Below are positions 4,591 to 5,193 of a stretch of 5,193 nt of DNA, piece by piece. The stretch lies in NCBI GenBank assembly GCA_030825745.1, contig JAPJPH010000074.1:1-5193 (forward strand). The letters are read 5' to 3'. Position numbers and translations under genes: made by a program. The notes beneath the pieces are model-generated. The model was not told where the DNA came from and searched no databases. It worked only from the letters and a program-made list of their open reading frames with translations. This stretch comes from Anaerococcus sp. (GTDB lineage Bacteria; Bacillota; Clostridia; Tissierellales; Peptoniphilaceae). Numbering within the stretch: the first letter of the stretch is position 1; every line of letters begins with the position of its first letter.

Positions 4591-4998
4591 TTGGGAGAAA
4601 TTATCATAAAAGAGCAAGTAATACCAGATATAGACAGTATCATGAATTTATACGGTGACGTTTCTTGGACGGCCTACACATCTAATCCATCAAAACTAGA
4701 ACAAGCTATAAGCAACTCCTTGAAAGTTTGGACAGCTTGGGATGATGATTTGCTAGTAGGTTTAGCAAGAGTTGTAGGTGATAGCTCAACAATTATTTAT
4801 ATTCAAGATATTTTAGTTTTACAAGCATACCAGAAAAAAGAAATTGGAAGTCAGCTATTGAAAATAATTCTTGATGAGTATAAAGATATTCGACAAATCG
4901 TTTTGCTGACAGATGACACTGACAAAACGATAAAGTTTTATGAGAAAAATGGATTTACAAAGGTTAGCAAATATAAATCTGTGGCTTTTATGAAATAG
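4591..4998 (+). CDS. GNAT family N-acetyltransferase
   Basis: This 135-aa single-domain protein has the GNAT fold and is likely to move an acetyl group from acetyl-CoA to an amine; the substrate is unknown. Visible parts are the strand IIYIQDILVL with the acetyl-CoA loop QAYQKKEIGSQLLKIIL (residues about 79-95), then IRQIVLLTDDTDKTIKFYEKNGF (about 100-122), the usual Y-x-x-x-G-F end of GNATs. In the pyrophosphate-binding Q-x-x-G-x-G motif the first Gly is Glu (QKKEIG), a notable change in an otherwise complete domain. The start is TTG at 4591, six bases after AAGGAG (4579-4584). The gene follows a broken regulator and lacks its own promoter. Its two Arg codons are AGA and CGA, with no AGG, unlike the AGG-rich genes at 800-3560, so it may be acquired. 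Confidence 0.85.
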   Translation: MGEIIIKEQVIPDIDSIMNLYGDVSWTAYTSNPSKLEQAISNSLKVWTAWDDDLLVGLARVVGDSSTIIYIQDILVLQAYQKKEIGSQLLKIILDEYKDIRQIVLLTDDTDKTIKFYEKNGFTKVSKYKSVAFMK

Positions 4999-5052
4999 GA
5001 TTGTACTAAGTATTGTATCATTATCATTACAGAGGTAATAGTTAAGGATATA

Positions 5053-5077
5053 TTGTGTTTTATACACACTGTATAAT
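5053..5077 (+). promoter_or_regulatory. Probable promoter and operator of the methyltransferase gene
   Basis: A perfect TATAAT lies at 5072-5077, but the nearest good -35-like box, TTGTGT (5053-5058), is only 13 bp away, too close for a standard promoter. TATACA (5061-5066) and TGTATA (5070-5075) form a perfect inverted repeat with a 3-bp centre overlapping the -10, and TGTGT/ACACA (5054-5058 and 5064-5068) pair as well. This suggests a regulated promoter needing an activator or held by a repressor. Confidence 0.45.
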
Positions 5078-5095
5078 ATAAAAAAGGAGTATAGT

Positions 5096-5193
5096 ATGGA
5101 TTTTCAAGAAATTTCAAAAATAGATGATGACTTAAAAAGAAATGAGGAGTTATATAAATTTTTTGATGAAGAAAAAAGACTTTTTAGTAAATC
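5096..5193 (+). CDS. Probable class I SAM-dependent methyltransferase, 3' end missing
   Basis: The first 32 codons lie in the window, and the gene runs off the right edge. ATG 5096 follows AAAAAGGAG (ending 5089) by six bases. The N-terminus (MDFQEISKIDDD, then ELYKFFDEEKRLFSK) resembles the start of class I SAM methyltransferases in Firmicutes, where an xYxxFDExxRL segment precedes the region leading to the SAM-binding glycine motif. That motif would lie beyond the window, so the call rests on a short N-terminal resemblance. It is downstream of, and probably transcribed separately from, the acetyltransferase. Confidence 0.5.
   Translation, partial: MDFQEISKIDDDLKRNEELYKFFDEEKRLFSK

Noticed and set aside
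5026..5039. ATTAC-agag-GTAAT inverted repeat as a terminator after the acetyltransferase
   Set aside because: The stem is only 5 bp, A+T-rich, and not followed by a T-tract.
4855..5067. Minus-strand frame of 70 codons over the acetyltransferase end
   Set aside because: It is antisense to the conserved end of the GNAT domain and has no motif.

Overview
The window comes from a low-GC Gram-positive bacterium, most likely an anaerobic coccus of the Anaerococcus/Peptoniphilus/Finegoldia group. The reasons are the strong A+T bias, heavy use of AGA/AGG for Arg, ATA for Ile and CTA for Leu, strong AAGGAGG-type ribosome binding sites, and Firmicutes-type gene families. The genus is an inference, not a match.

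Layout. (1) 1-1832, plus strand: the 3' part of an unrecognised membrane protein gene, followed 15 bp later by a complete carbamoyltransferase of the ornithine carbamoyltransferase family. Its ornithine-binding loops are altered. (2) 1845-1890: a hairpin that can terminate transcription from both sides, between converging genes. (3) 1896-2417, minus strand: a small sigma-70-like factor. (4) 2466-2723: a structured divergent intergenic region with a long inverted repeat, a promoter-like 40-bp element, a six-codon ORF and hairpins. (5) 2724-4068, plus strand: a 44-aa YvrJ-type membrane peptide, a signal-less endolysin (Amidase_5/NlpC-P60-like plus SH3b), a DUF1659-like 63-aa protein and a DUF2922-like 72-aa protein, closed by a terminator. 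(6) 4201-5193: a broken regulator gene (remains of an AlbA_2/ATPase/winged-helix protein) with an apparently intact promoter, then a GNAT acetyltransferase with a TTG start, then the first 32 codons of a probable SAM methyltransferase. Codon use in this last part looks less like the rest and suggests acquired DNA.

The most interesting part is 1896-4068. A dedicated sigma factor faces away from a set of small genes. Two copies of an almost identical 40-bp element (36/40 identical) sit at 2583-2622 and 3578-3617. One precedes yvrJ plus lysin, the other precedes DUF1659 plus DUF2922. The simplest reading is a self-contained regulon: the sigma factor recognises the element and switches on a holin-sized membrane peptide with a cell-wall hydrolase, together with two small cytoplasmic-looking proteins of unknown function. 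The layout resembles known sigma/holin pairs (TcdR-TcdE, UviA-UviB) and the Bacillus SigO-YvrJ neighbourhood. A lysis or release role is inferred, not shown.
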